From Symsagittifera roscoffensis (lineage: Eukaryota; Xenacoelomorpha; Acoela; Convolutidae), in the NCBI RefSeq assembly GCF_963678635.1, contig NC_087062.1:70587345-70651344 (forward strand): a stretch of DNA of 64,000 nucleotides, written 5' to 3'. How positions within the stretch are numbered: the first letter of the stretch is position 1; each line of letters opens with the position of its first letter. The position numbers were made by a program, and so were the translations under genes. This document shows positions 54,250 to 64,000 of this stretch, one piece after another. Below the pieces are notes generated by a model. That model was not told the DNA's origin, made no database searches, and saw only the letters and a program-made list of their open reading frames with translations.

Positions 54250-56454
54250 ATGGACAATTTCAACCTGGATGAATTGTTGGACCTGGCAGAGGCATATGTC
54301 GGACCGATGATAGATGCGATCTATCGTCGGTTGATCGATCGAGACTTCGCTCTGGAGGACCCAGAGGTAGTCATGGTGCTGACCGCCCTGATCAACATCT
54401 TGGGGCATGACAACCGTGGGGACCGCCCCACGGAAGTCCTGTTGAGGGCAGAATATGGAGAGAGGGGATTACTAGACCGCCCGAACATGAGAGTGATGAG
54501 GTGGAGAAACGGGGCTCTCTCAGGGAGTGACTTGGCGAATGAGCCTGGATTCGGAAGTCCTAGGACTTACCAACCAGGTGAAATGCCTATGCCCTCCAAG
54601 CTCAAACCCGGGCTGACGAGAATGCATCAGGAGATGAACAGCGAGGCTGCCTCGTCTGGTTCACCACTGAGAGCAGCTGTGCCACCAAAGAGGGCGAAAG
54701 TAGGACAGAAGGTTCAGACGAACCAAACCATGCAAGATCTGGATGGGATGAAGGATGAACTGGAAAGGACGAAAAAGGAGCTGGACGAGATGACCAAAAG
54801 CATGCTCAAGATGGAGGACGATCGGGACATGTGGAGAAGATTGTTCGAAGACTGCAACAAAAAGCAGGGTCAAGAAATTGAGCGCTTGAGGCAGGACTGC
54901 AAAGAGCGATCGGAACAGATGGCGTTGACAACGGCCGTTGAGAAAATGATACCTGCAAGGAATATTCCTCGTGGGCAGTCCCCGATGGAGCTCTTGACGC
55001 CTCGAGAAATGAGTCAAGCAACGGAGACACGGCTCCCGACAGCGACAGATCGAGTAACGATCCCGGACCCCTGTGACACCTTGGGTGACCCCATCGTGGA
55101 ACAAACGGTGAGGAAGCTAATAGAGACAGCTGGACGATTGGTCGCCAACAAGAATGCGCCAGGTTCCGGGGTGACTGCACCCTATGGAACGATCGACGAC
55201 ACGGGCAGAGTACGACTCTCCCAGACCGTGATCAGACAAGTAATAAGTGACGTGACGCCACTCATGGGGAGCTCGAAGGCCCCAGAGAGAAGAATACAGA
55301 AGGTGCCAGCGAAGAAAGTGTCTCGTGTAATAGACGTACAAAAGAACAATCAATTGAAATATAATTTCACGGGAGTTCCAGAGACAGATCCGAGAGCTTG
55401 TTTTAATCGAGCGACTTGGAACCCGGCAGTAAACCTGCAGCAACCACCACTGATACTGGGAGACAGCTTGGTCAGAGTACTATCGAATTTGAGGACCTCG
55501 TGGGTCACCATGGAGATGGCCTTTGGAGGCGCGACGATAGCCCAGTTATATCGAATGGTGGAACTGATGAATCCAGGGAGGATCCCCAATGTGATGTTCC
55601 TGGTTGGAACGAACGACATCTCCAGAGGTTCAGATGAGCAGGAAGCACTATGGGAATCAATGATGATGTGTTTGTTTACTACCCTCTGACAGAAATTCAA
55701 TTGCGCGGTACTGACCGTTTGCACTGTGCCAATGAACACGAGGAGCTTGACAGCAGCAGGGAGAAGGCACAACGAAGGAGTCGTCAGGTGGAATAACATC
55801 TTGAGGAATCTCGCAAGTCGGAATGCCAGAAGAATGATCCTCATGGACATCGAACATGAGTTGAGAGCTATGGATCAGGCCAGACTGACCACGGACGGCA
55901 TCCACTTCGATAGTATCGAAGGACAGGCTTGGTTGAATCGAGTCTTCCAAGAGCGGTTGGACGAACTAGAGGCGGAACTCTTTGACACAGGAGTGCTGAA
56001 GGAAGGAGGAACAGCGAGTTACGCGGTGATTACTACCTTTGTGCCTCCTAGCCTGGAAACACGCTTGGGGACGGTCCCAGCCGTCACGAACTACAGACAA
56101 CAGAGCTCCAGCGAACCAGGTCAAAGGACAGACGTACAGGATCGTTTGGGAGAAGCGCCGATGAGGAGGACCATCCATCCTAGGAGAAGAATAGGACCTG
56201 TCAACCCAATCGAAGAGACAGCAAGCACGTCTAGATCAGACACGAGATCGGAGACGACAAGTACCAGTCGAGAGGAGAGACGCCCGGGCAGAGGCTCGTT
56301 GATGTGGTCGAGACCCATACCGTCTCCCTGGCATGTATACAAAGATGAACTAATTAAGCTGGATCTAAGATGCAAGGAGGATGCTGAATGGAGCGACGCT
56401 ATCCGTCAGCAGACTGTACTCGATAACCGGCGTAGACTGATTGATAGCCGCTAG
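54250..56454 (+). pseudogene. Acc1: coiled coil plus SGNH/GDSL hydrolase (element C), one stop
   Basis: A frame of 734 codons from the ATG at 54,250, broken only by TGA at 55,687-55,689. The N-terminal domain (about 1-110) is shared with B. A coiled coil lies at about 160-220 (KDELERTKKELDEMTKSM). SGNH blocks: GDSLVRVL (block I, nucleophile Ser in GDS, residue ~406), VGTNDISRG (block III, residue ~452) and TTDGIHFD (block V, Asp/His, residue ~549). The Ser-His-Asp set and the GxND oxyanion Asn are all present. The C-terminal 180 residues are Arg/Ser-rich. SGNH enzymes hydrolyse esters; the substrate is unknown. Related esterases occur in CR1-type LINE ORF1 and in some bdelloid rotifer LTR elements. 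Confidence 0.75.
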
Positions 56455-56521
56455 TTTAAATTTCAGCTCCACGACGGCCTTGAGATTTGCTGACCTAGAG
56501 GGACTGCCCTCTAACAACACA

Positions 56522-58051
56522 ATGGGATCAGTGAACGCGAGACCATTGCAAGATGTGAGATTGAATCATGATGAAGGGAATCGAGAAGAGAGACATGGAA
56601 GATTTCTAGTGACAAGGGCGCCGATCGGAAAACATGTAAAGATGTTCAGGCAAGTAAGCTCACCCCCTGATCATGTGAAGGAAAAAATATACCCAAAACT
56701 AGTGAATCAAGATGGTGATGTCCATAGATACGGCGGATTGAAAGCGATAAAGAAAGATGAGACCATCTTCGCCGCCTATGACAAAGCAGAAATGAGGAAG
56801 GCCAAGATTATGATAGTAGCGAATTCAGAGTTCGTGTACACCTCCAAGTCTCTGTTTTGGCCGGACGTAATTATGTTGGCAGTGGTCGACCTGGACCTAC
56901 TGCAATCGGTATCTCTGGCTATAGGGGTACAAAGGCAGACGGACATGAATCCAATTACGATCGTGTTTGCTGGCATTAATGACCATCTACACAGTAGAGG
57001 TTTTCTGAGCATACTCAGAGATCCTACAACGGCAGAGAATGCTGTGTGGCCAGCGATAAAAGATATCCTTGAGTCGAAGGGTGAAGTGGTGAATGCGACG
57101 AAGGAGGGGTCGTTCACCAAAGTGACACCGAGAGTAGTATTCGCGTTGTCTCCGGGGTATGCACATCTCCCGGATGGACTGAAGTTCGTGCATGCGATTG
57201 TGACCTTGCTTTCGGAAAGAAATTATGATGTGATCATATCAGCCCCAAATCGCATGATAGAGATGGAGAACCTGAGGCCACTCAAGGCTGAAGTACCTGC
57301 AGTGTGGTCAGATATCTCAAACGCGATGAGAGGATTCAAGGACCATGCGCTACACATGTTAGTGTTGGACGAGGTGCTGGGGTTTGAACTGTCCAATTTC
57401 AGTCGACAGCTCAAACTGAAACCGGGAATAGACGACGACCATAGAGTGATCGCAGCGATGTCCAACGACTTATGGTTCCTAGCAATGGAAGTGACAGGTG
57501 AAAACACGAGAAGGAAAAATTCACTACAGACTAGAGCTCATTTGGAGGCGATGGTTTTGAGAACCAAGCCGGAAGCCAACCAGTGGCTACACCTAAATCC
57601 TCGAGTAGCGGCATTGGGTGCAGATGCTTTTGAGCAAGGCCCTGTGATGATCACGAAGATCCATGCCTACTTGTTAAAGGAAGTGAACCTGGCGGAAAAT
57701 GCCAAAAAAAAGACCGCTGAATTTGTAAACAGAATGTGTCCGATTACCCTGGAAACCTTCTGGACCCAAGAAGTGAAGGGACAGGAAAGCTTTGAACGGA
57801 CGGAGAGCATGCTGGAAGGGTTGGGAGCCGGATGGACCGCGTCCTTCTTGGCAAAAGTCTACCCGAAAGTCTCGCATTACTTGATAAAAGAATTCCTCCA
57901 AGCAGTAGTGGAAGTGTCAATAGTGGAACTAATAGTGGAAAAAAATTTGAATTCTCCCATCAAGATGACACCGCAGGACAATAAAGGAGAGTTGGAGAGT
58001 TGGTGTATCTGTCAAGAACCAGGAGAGGAACGATACGATCAAAATTGGTGA
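56522..58051 (+). CDS. Acc2: degenerate SGNH-like protein (element C)
   Basis: About 510 codons. I prefer the ATG at 56,522, which lies beyond the Acc1 stop, although the frame is open from 56,441. It aligns with B's Acc2: VANSEF (block I-like), FAGINDHLH (block III-like GxND), RVVFALSPGY, VIISAPNR, SDISNAMRGF, and GIDDDHRVIAAMSNDLW (a possible DxxH block V). The last 35 residues are out of the family: at 57,949 the frame enters Acc5 sequence, and an 8-nt direct repeat (TTGGAGAG) shifts it to an early stop. Confidence 0.6.
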   Translation: MGSVNARPLQDVRLNHDEGNREERHGRFLVTRAPIGKHVKMFRQVSSPPDHVKEKIYPKLVNQDGDVHRYGGLKAIKKDETIFAAYDKAEMRKAKIMIVANSEFVYTSKSLFWPDVIMLAVVDLDLLQSVSLAIGVQRQTDMNPITIVFAGINDHLHSRGFLSILRDPTTAENAVWPAIKDILESKGEVVNATKEGSFTKVTPRVVFALSPGYAHLPDGLKFVHAIVTLLSERNYDVIISAPNRMIEMENLRPLKAEVPAVWSDISNAMRGFKDHALHMLVLDEVLGFELSNFSRQLKLKPGIDDDHRVIAAMSNDLWFLAMEVTGENTRRKNSLQTRAHLEAMVLRTKPEANQWLHLNPRVAALGADAFEQGPVMITKIHAYLLKEVNLAENAKKKTAEFVNRMCPITLETFWTQEVKGQESFERTESMLEGLGAGWTASFLAKVYPKVSHYLIKEFLQAVVEVSIVELIVEKNLNSPIKMTPQDNKGELESWCICQEPGEERYDQNW

Positions 58052-58482
58052 TTGATAAGATCAATGCGATGAAAATGAAGTTAGGCAGCAGAGTGATGCC
58101 GAGGAGAGTAGGAAAGACGAAAGTGGATTCGGAGATATCGATGAAAGCTGTCAATTCAGCGAAAAGGAAACGAGTCGAAGAGGTCATGGATTTGGGATAA
58201 GGTGATTATCAATTGCCTGGCACAGATAAAACGTTGACTGATATAGCGATGGTGCCACCCATTCTCATGGCGGGAATAAAGTCAACAGGTTATAAATCCA
58301 AAAGGAGTGTTCGCACTCTGACTGGAGCAACCTTAGAAATGGAAATACTCAGCCAATGTGGAGAGAGCACAATGAAAGACTTTAAGCCACCTCCCATGAA
58401 TCATGGAAAGGGAAATGTCGCAGGACAACTAGTACCAGTGGAATATAACCGACTGACAGAGTATCGGAGGCTGTGTCGATAG
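57949..58482 (+). pseudogene. Acc5 (element C), repeat copy 1
   Basis: Frame VYLSRTRRGTIRSK, a basic RKRVEEVMD segment, PPILMAGIKSTGYKS and DFKPPPMNHGKG, matching Acc5 of A/B. The TAA at 58,198-58,200 replaces the CAA of the second copy. Joined upstream to Acc2 by the repeat joint. Confidence 0.6.
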
Positions 58483-59117
58483 ATGAACCGGCCGGTGGAT
58501 ACATGGAAATGTTGGAGTACCGAAACTCGGCTAGAGGGTATGTGATGGCTTTGGAAGACAAGAGTGCCATGGAGGGTTATCTGGAGACAATGTTGCAAGG
58601 CACCACCCTCAAGCAGAAGGCGTACGGGACTTTAGCGTCGTCTGAGATACAAGCAGAAACGATGGAGCAGTTGGTGAGCCTTCCATGGAAAGCAGTGGTA
58701 ATAAGGTACTTCGAAGAAGAGATAAGGACTACGCCAAGAATACACAATCTCGTGGTAGTACCTTACGTAAGAACAGAGTTACAACCGAGGTTTGGCTGGT
58801 GCATGATGGGACTGACTCGCGAAGAGTATGATTCAGAAGAAAGGAAGAGGTCAAAAGAAGAGACGGTTTCCCTTATGACGAACCTGAGGGATCTGATAGT
58901 CCAAGAGGGAGCAGCAGTAGTGTGTGCGAAGCGGAGAGACGCTCTCTGTTTCATTCGATTCATGATAGAGCAGATTTCACTACCTGCATTGAACACTTGT
59001 GTTAAGATGCTGAGGGAAGCGGTTAGATGGACTTTTGACATTGATTGCGATTACCCTCGGAAACTTGGTAGGACTAATGAAATTGACACGTTGTCCAGAG
59101 CAGATGAGAGAGAGTGA
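58473..59117 (+). CDS. Acc6 (element C), repeat copy 1
   Basis: 214 codons, intact. Aligns with Acc6 of A/B (YFEEEIRTTP, VVPYVRTELQP, FGWCMMG, CAKRRDALC). About half the length of the A version, lacking its C-terminal third, where the repeat joint to Acc3 lies. No recognised domain. Confidence 0.6.
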   Translation: MSIDEPAGGYMEMLEYRNSARGYVMALEDKSAMEGYLETMLQGTTLKQKAYGTLASSEIQAETMEQLVSLPWKAVVIRYFEEEIRTTPRIHNLVVVPYVRTELQPRFGWCMMGLTREEYDSEERKRSKEETVSLMTNLRDLIVQEGAAVVCAKRRDALCFIRFMIEQISLPALNTCVKMLREAVRWTFDIDCDYPRKLGRTNEIDTLSRADERE

Positions 59118-59278
59118 GGAATTTAGATATGAAGAAATCCACGGACTCGTGGAATAAGATAAGAGACCTGAGACACACTCTTATCCAATATCTCTTTACA
59201 ACAAAATCGCTTTGGAACGGGAGAAGACGAGACTATCGAAAGAGAAGGAGATGTTAGACGACATGTTGGAGGCATGCA

Positions 59279-60299
59279 CCTGTTAACCGATCTGAGCTTG
59301 GCTATGTGAACCGATCCCTTAGCGCTGATCAGAGGAGTCACGGAATTTGTGACAGTGATCTATGGACCAGCAGTCACGTTTGCGTTCCCTGACGTTAAGG
59401 TGGAGGCATATAGGAGGTCGGCGCTGCACCTGAACCTCATATCAGCAGTGGACGGTAGTGCACTAAACTGGTGTGAGCAGCACACATTGCGGGAGCTCAT
59501 GAGTGAAGATCTGTTATTTGCGAAAATATCAGAGCCAGAGATGACAGTCATCAATTTTGACGATCACTTCCTTGATCGCATGGGAGAAGTAGAAAGAGGA
59601 CACATCGAAGTGTTTCCGAAGATTTGGAATCTGAGACCCTATGATAAAACGAATGGTGAAATGACCAGAGTGCCTCGTCTCAGTGCCGCATATCATAAAG
59701 TGAGAGAAGAGACGAAGGACTGGGGTGATTACGAGAAGCTGCCGGAGGCAATCCTTGAATTCCCTCTGATAAGAAGGATGTTACTCGGAGCAGTCTCCGT
59801 GGTACAGACTCCTAGGTTGAGAGCATTCGAAACCAATGAAAGGAGAGTAGGGAATTTCGTAGCAACAATGGATACATACTTTGTGGGAAGAAATGCCGCT
59901 GTGTTACAGCACACACGATTTGCCTATACGGATCAAGCGACGAGAAGGCGAATAAGCAGCGCCGCGACTCCCAAGCCTGGATGATTGGATGAAGAATGGG
60001 CGGGATTAGGCTTGGCGCCTATGAAAATGAGAGGCAGGATCGAACTGCCTGAGGCCTCCTTGATCCTGACTTGTGTAAAACTGGAGTTGACGGTAGTGGG
60101 AACGCTGCGAACGAGAACTTTCCTAGCACCCTTCGGCTGCGAGGAAATCAAAGTGGTCCATGGAGAAGAGGAAGATAGATCGGCCGGTACATTGATCATA
60201 CCGAAATTTCCGGAAGGAGACGACAATGATAAACAAGGACCCTCGAGCTCAAAGAGAGATATGTCAGAAGGAGATGACGGACAGGGAGGAAGCCGTTAA
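59279..60299 (+). pseudogene. Acc3 (element C), repeat copy 1
   Basis: Begins LLTDLSLAM, with a TGA at the next codon where copy 2 has AGA, then GPAVTFAFPD, GSALNWC, EMTVINFDDHF and LEFPLIRRML. An in-frame TGA at 59,982-59,984 and a TAA at 60,297-60,299 interrupt a frame that otherwise runs straight into Acc4. Both of these stops recur in copy 2, so they predate the duplication. Unknown function. Confidence 0.6.
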
Positions 60300-60311
60300 A
60301 CCGAAGAACCC

Positions 60312-61379
60312 GTGCAACAAGATGCAAGTCAAGCTGGTGGGGAAGACGACAGGGCATCGACAGGAGGAGTATCCAGCCTGGATTTCAATATCTTCAGTGA
60401 TCTTGAGAACAACGCGGATACATTAGAGACGACTGAGCCAGCGGATGAAGGCACTTCGACACTGGAGCCTCCGTCAGCCTTTATGGAAATGAAACGGAAT
60501 TTGCCGGAGAGCAGCTCTCCTGGCAATTCAAGAAATAACGAACAAAGAATCCTCATGGACTCACCTAGAAGAAGAAGAATAGAAGGCTCAGCCAGAGTAC
60601 CTTTCTTGGGAACGTTGCCCGAAGAAGAAGGGGAAGTACATCACCGAGACCACGAAAGTAGGACGGGATGCAGATTGCACAGAGTGGCGTTCATGGAAGA
60701 AGTCTGGACAGTAGTTCAGAGCTATGGGACCCAGTCCATTCTGAAAACAGGTCTCAACCGACCCTTGATGCGGGAAGTCCTTGACAAGCTTGATGAGTGT
60801 GAAGGGAGATTGAGTGAGTTGTTGATTGACTCAGCCACTGATGAAAGTGAAGCGAATTCTCCCATCAAGATGACACCGCAGGACAATAAAGGAGAGTTGG
60901 TGTATCTGTCAAGAACCAGGAGAGGAACGATACGATCAAAATTCGTGATTGATAAGATCAATGCGATGAAAATGAAGTTAGGCAGCAGAGTGATGCCGAG
61001 GAGAGTAGGAAAGACGAAGGTGGATTCGGAGATATCGATGAAAGCTGTCAATTCAGCGAAAAGGAAACGAGTCGAAGAGGTCATGGATTTGGGACAAGGT
61101 GATTATCAATTGCCTGGCACAGATAAAATGTTGACTGATATAGCGATGGTGCCACCCATTCTCATGGCGGGAATAAAGTCAACAGGTTATAAATCCAAAA
61201 GGAGTGTTCGCACTCTGACTGGAGCAACCTTAGAAACGGAAATACTCAGCCAATGTGGAGAGAGCACAATGAAAGACTTTAAGCCACCTCCCATGAATCA
61301 TGGAAAGGGAAATGTCGCAGGACAACTAGTACCAGTGGAATATAACCGACTGACAGAGTATCGGAGGCTGTGTCGATAG
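60312..61379 (+). CDS. Acc4-Acc5 fused frame (element C), repeat copy 2
   Basis: 355 codons, uninterrupted. Residues 1-90 are acidic and serine-rich (DFNIFSDLENNAD). Acc4 follows (ARVPFLGTLPEEE ... EEVWTVVQSYG ... MREVLDKLDECEG), then Acc5 from NSPIKMTPQDNKGE to the end. It shows that Acc4 and Acc5 are one protein in this family. It is in phase with Acc3 upstream, separated by the TAA. Confidence 0.65.
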   Translation: MQQDASQAGGEDDRASTGGVSSLDFNIFSDLENNADTLETTEPADEGTSTLEPPSAFMEMKRNLPESSSPGNSRNNEQRILMDSPRRRRIEGSARVPFLGTLPEEEGEVHHRDHESRTGCRLHRVAFMEEVWTVVQSYGTQSILKTGLNRPLMREVLDKLDECEGRLSELLIDSATDESEANSPIKMTPQDNKGELVYLSRTRRGTIRSKFVIDKINAMKMKLGSRVMPRRVGKTKVDSEISMKAVNSAKRKRVEEVMDLGQGDYQLPGTDKMLTDIAMVPPILMAGIKSTGYKSKRSVRTLTGATLETEILSQCGESTMKDFKPPPMNHGKGNVAGQLVPVEYNRLTEYRRLCR

Positions 61380-62014
61380 ATGAACCGGCCGGTGGATACA
61401 TGGAAATGTTGGAGTACCGAAACTCGGCTAGAGGGTATGTGATGGCTTTGGAAGACAAGAGTGCCATGGAGGGTTATCTGGAGACAATGTTGCAAGGCAC
61501 CACCCTCAAGCAGAAGGCGTACGGGACTTTAGCGTCGTCTGAGATACAAGCAGAAACGATGGAGCAGTTGGTGAGCCTTCCATGGAAAGCAGTGGTAATA
61601 AGGTACTTCGAAGAAGAGATAAGGACTACGCCAAGAATACACAATCTCGTGGTAGTACCTTACGTAAGAACAGAGTTACAACCGAGGTTTGGCTGGTGCA
61701 TGATGGGACTGACTCGCGAAGAGTATGATTCAGAAGAAAGGAAGAGGTCAAAAGAAGAGACGGTTTCCCTTATGACGAACCTGAGGGATCTGATAGTCCA
61801 AGAGGGAGCAGCAGTAGTGTGTGCGAAGCGGAGAGACGCTCTCTGTTTCATTCGATTCATGATAGAGCAGATTTCACTACCTGCATTGAACACTTGTGTT
61901 AAGATGCTGAGGGAAGCGGTTAGATGGACTTTTGACATTGATTGCGATTACCCTCGGAAACTTGGTAGGACTAATGAAATTGACACGTTGTCCAGAGCAG
62001 ATGAGAGAGAGTGA
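61370..62014 (+). CDS. Acc6 (element C), repeat copy 2
   Basis: Identical in length and translation to 58,473-59,117. It overlaps the end of the Acc4-Acc5 frame by 10 nt in another frame. Function unknown. Confidence 0.6.
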   Translation: MSIDEPAGGYMEMLEYRNSARGYVMALEDKSAMEGYLETMLQGTTLKQKAYGTLASSEIQAETMEQLVSLPWKAVVIRYFEEEIRTTPRIHNLVVVPYVRTELQPRFGWCMMGLTREEYDSEERKRSKEETVSLMTNLRDLIVQEGAAVVCAKRRDALCFIRFMIEQISLPALNTCVKMLREAVRWTFDIDCDYPRKLGRTNEIDTLSRADERE

Positions 62015-62170
62015 GGAATTTAGATATGAAGAAATCCACGGACTCGTGGAATAAGATAAGAGACCTGAGACACACTCTTATCCAATATCTCTTTACAACA
62101 AAATCGCTTTGGAACGGGAGAAGACGAGACTATCGAAAGAGAAGGAGATGTTAGACGACATGTTGGAGGC

Positions 62171-63196
62171 ATGCACCTGTTAACCGATCTGAGCTTGGCT
62201 ATGAGAACCGATCCCTTAGCGCTGATCAGAGGAGTCACGGAATTTGTGACAGTGATCTATGGACCAGCAGTCACGTTTGCGTTCCCTGACGTTAAGGTGG
62301 AGGCATATAGGAGGTCGGCGCTGCACCTGAACCTCATATCAGCAGTGGACGGTAGTGCACTAAACTGGTGTAAGCAGCACACATTGCGGGAGCTCATGAG
62401 TGAAGATCTGTTATTTGCGAAAATATCAGAGCCAGAGATGACAGTCATCAATTTTGACGATCACTTCCTTGATCGCATGGGAGAAGTAGAAAGAGGACAC
62501 ATCGAAGTGTTTCCGAAGATTTGGAATCTGAGACCCTATGATAAAACGAATGGTGAAATGACCAGAGTGCCTCGTCTCAGTGCCGCATATCATAAAGTGA
62601 GAGAAGAGACGAAGGACTGGGGTGATTACGAGAAGCTGCCGGAGGCAATCCTTGAATTCCCTCTGATAAGAAGGATGTTACTCGGAGCAGTCTCCGTGGT
62701 ACAGACTCCTAGGTTGAGAGCATTCGAAACCAATGAAAGGAGAGTAGGGAATTTCGTAGCAACAATGGATACATACTTTGTGGGAAGAAATGCCGCTGTG
62801 TTACAGCACACACGATTTGCCTATACGGATCAAGCGACGAGAAGGCGAATAAGCAGCGCCGCGACTCCCAAGCCTGGATGATTGGATGAAGAATGGGCGG
62901 GATTAGGCTTGGCGCCTATGAAAATGAGAGGCAGGATCGAACTGCCTGAGGCCTCCTTGATCCTGACTTGTGTAAAACTGGAGTTGACGGTAGTGGGAAC
63001 GCTGCGAACGAGAACTTTCCTAGCACCCTTCGGCTGCGAGGAAATCAAAGTGGTCCATGGAGAAGAGGAAGATAGATCGGCCGGTACATTGATCATACCG
63101 AAATTTCCGGAAGGAGACGACAATGATAAACAAGGACCCTCGAGCTCAAAGAGAGATATGTCAGAAGGAGATGACGGACAGGGAGGAAGCCGTTAA
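62171..63196 (+). pseudogene. Acc3 (element C), repeat copy 2
   Basis: Opens at MHLLTDLSLAMRTDPLALIRG, intact to the TGA at 62,879-62,881; the frame continues to the TAA at 63,194-63,196. It differs from copy 1 by the repaired start codon region (AGA instead of TGA) and a Glu to Lys change after ALNWC. Confidence 0.6.
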
Positions 63197-63208
63197 ACCG
63201 AAGAACCC

Positions 63209-64000
63209 GTGCAACAAGATGCAAGTCAAGCTGGTGGGGAAGACGACAGGGCATCGACAGGAGGAGTATCCAGCCTGGATTTCAATATCTTCAGTGATCT
63301 TGAGAACAACGCGGATACATTAGAGACGACTGAGCCAGCGGATGAAGGCACTTCGACACTGGAGCCTCCGTCAGCCTTTATGGAAATGAAACGGAATTTG
63401 CCGGAGAGCAGCTCTCCTGGCAATTCAAGAAATAACGAACAAAGAATCCTCATGGACTCACCTAGAAGAAGAAGAATAGAAGGCTCAGCCAGAGTACCTT
63501 TCTTGGGAACGTTGCCCGAAGAAGAAGGGGAAGTACATCACCGAGACCACGAAAGTAGGACGGGATGCAGATTGGACAGAGTGGCGTTCATGGAAGAAGT
63601 CTGGACAGTAGTTCAGAGCTATGGGACCCAGTCCATTCTGAAAACAGGTCTCAACCGACCCTTGATGCGGGAAGTCCTTGACAAGCTTGATGAGTGTGAA
63701 GGGAGGTTGAGTGAGTTGTTGATTGACTCAGCCACTGATGAAAGTGAAGCGAATTCTCCCATCAAGATGACACCGCAGGACAATAAAGGAGAGTTGGTGT
63801 ATCTGTCAAGAACCAGGAGAGGAACGATACGATCAAAATTCGTGATTGATAAGATCAATGCGATGAAAATGAAGTTAGGCAGCAGAGTGATGCCGAGGAG
63901 AGTAGGAAAGACGAAGGTGGATTCGGAGATATCGATGAAAGCTGTCAATTCAGCGAAAAGGAAACGAGTCGAAGAGGTCATGGATTTGGGACAAGGTGAT
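63209..64000 (+). CDS. Acc4-Acc5 frame (element C), repeat copy 3 joint, cut by window end
   Basis: Same frame as 60,312-61,379 up to the window edge, passing the repeat joint at 63,751. One visible change (His to Asp near 63,574). The continuation is not visible. Confidence 0.6.
   Translation, partial: MQQDASQAGGEDDRASTGGVSSLDFNIFSDLENNADTLETTEPADEGTSTLEPPSAFMEMKRNLPESSSPGNSRNNEQRILMDSPRRRRIEGSARVPFLGTLPEEEGEVHHRDHESRTGCRLDRVAFMEEVWTVVQSYGTQSILKTGLNRPLMREVLDKLDECEGRLSELLIDSATDESEANSPIKMTPQDNKGELVYLSRTRRGTIRSKFVIDKINAMKMKLGSRVMPRRVGKTKVDSEISMKAVNSAKRKRVEEVMDLGQGD

Larger units (their letters stand above)
42219..64000 (+). mobile_element. Giant Ty3/Gypsy-type element C (second family), 3' end outside window
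   Basis: LTR, primer-binding site, 2.9-kb leader, ORF1, gag, CCHC knuckles, protease, RT remnant, linker, integrase, macro domain, Acc1, Acc2 and tandemly repeated Acc3-Acc6. It resembles A/B at protein level along its whole length but differs in nucleotide sequence, so it is a separate family with the same architecture. The catalytic RT and RNase H are deleted. More than 21.7 kb is visible, and Acc7 and the 3' LTR are not reached. Confidence 0.8.
57949..64000 (+). repeat. 2,897-bp tandem repeat (Acc5-Acc6-Acc3-Acc4), two copies plus a partial third
   Basis: Copies start at GAATTCTCCCATC at 57,949, 60,854 and 63,751. Copy 1 is 8 bp longer through the TTGGAGAG duplication. Differences between copies are few (for example TAA at 58,198 against CAA at the equivalent site in copy 2). 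The order Acc2|Acc5-Acc6-Acc3-Acc4 is permuted relative to B, which means a duplication followed by loss of the first Acc3-Acc4, or a rolling or unequal event. Confidence 0.9.

Overview
The window is animal nuclear DNA dominated by giant Ty3/Gypsy-type LTR retroelements, with a short AT-rich host segment at about 35,667-39,440. Evidence for an animal host is one exon of a mitochondrial carrier with plausible splice sites (38,736-38,958), a non-LTR retrotransposon RT fragment, a tRNA-derived SINE-like fragment, and a transposon fragment of a kind I associate with cnidarian and other invertebrate genomes. I cannot name the species. There are no bacterial genes.

Layout. 1-12,434 (+): 3' part of element A with its 3' LTR. 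12,435-35,666 (- strand coding): element B, about 23 kb, same family as A. 35,667-39,440: host. 39,440-40,289: LINE fragment. 40,290-42,190: leader remnant D of the A/B family. 42,219-64,000 (+): element C, a second, diverged family, running off the right end. LTRs are about 0.9 kb with TG...CA ends. A 17-nt primer-binding-site candidate lies 11-13 nt inside the 5' LTR in both families.

Gene order, shared by B and C: ORF1 (coiled coil) - gag capsid - two CCHC knuckles - protease - RT/RNase H - acidic linker - integrase (DD35E, GPY/F) - a TARG1-like macro domain - then a long 3' accessory region. I call its parts Acc1 (coiled coil plus SGNH/GDSL hydrolase), Acc2 (second, degenerate SGNH-like protein), and Acc3, Acc4, Acc5, Acc6 and Acc7 (no family recognised). 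Acc1-Acc6 are seen in the same relative order in both families. C's Acc7 would lie beyond the window, and C's first Acc3-Acc4 block is missing or moved. In A and B the stops fall at different places, so Acc5-Acc7 look like pieces of one ancestral frame of about 1,050 codons; Acc3-Acc5 are one frame in C.

State of the copies. All are damaged. B lacks protease and C lacks the catalytic RT and RNase H. A carries a 925-bp unit in three tandem copies and a nearly identical 4,448-bp tandem duplication. C carries a 2,897-bp unit repeated through the same Acc3-Acc6 region. B sits inverted between two LTRs, with breakpoints at an LTR end and about 15 bp into the other LTR. The most novel aspect is the accessory cargo (macro domain, two SGNH-like proteins and a very large unknown polyprotein) kept in two distinct families, with a 2.9-kb leader in C full of a GGAGGGGT-type motif.
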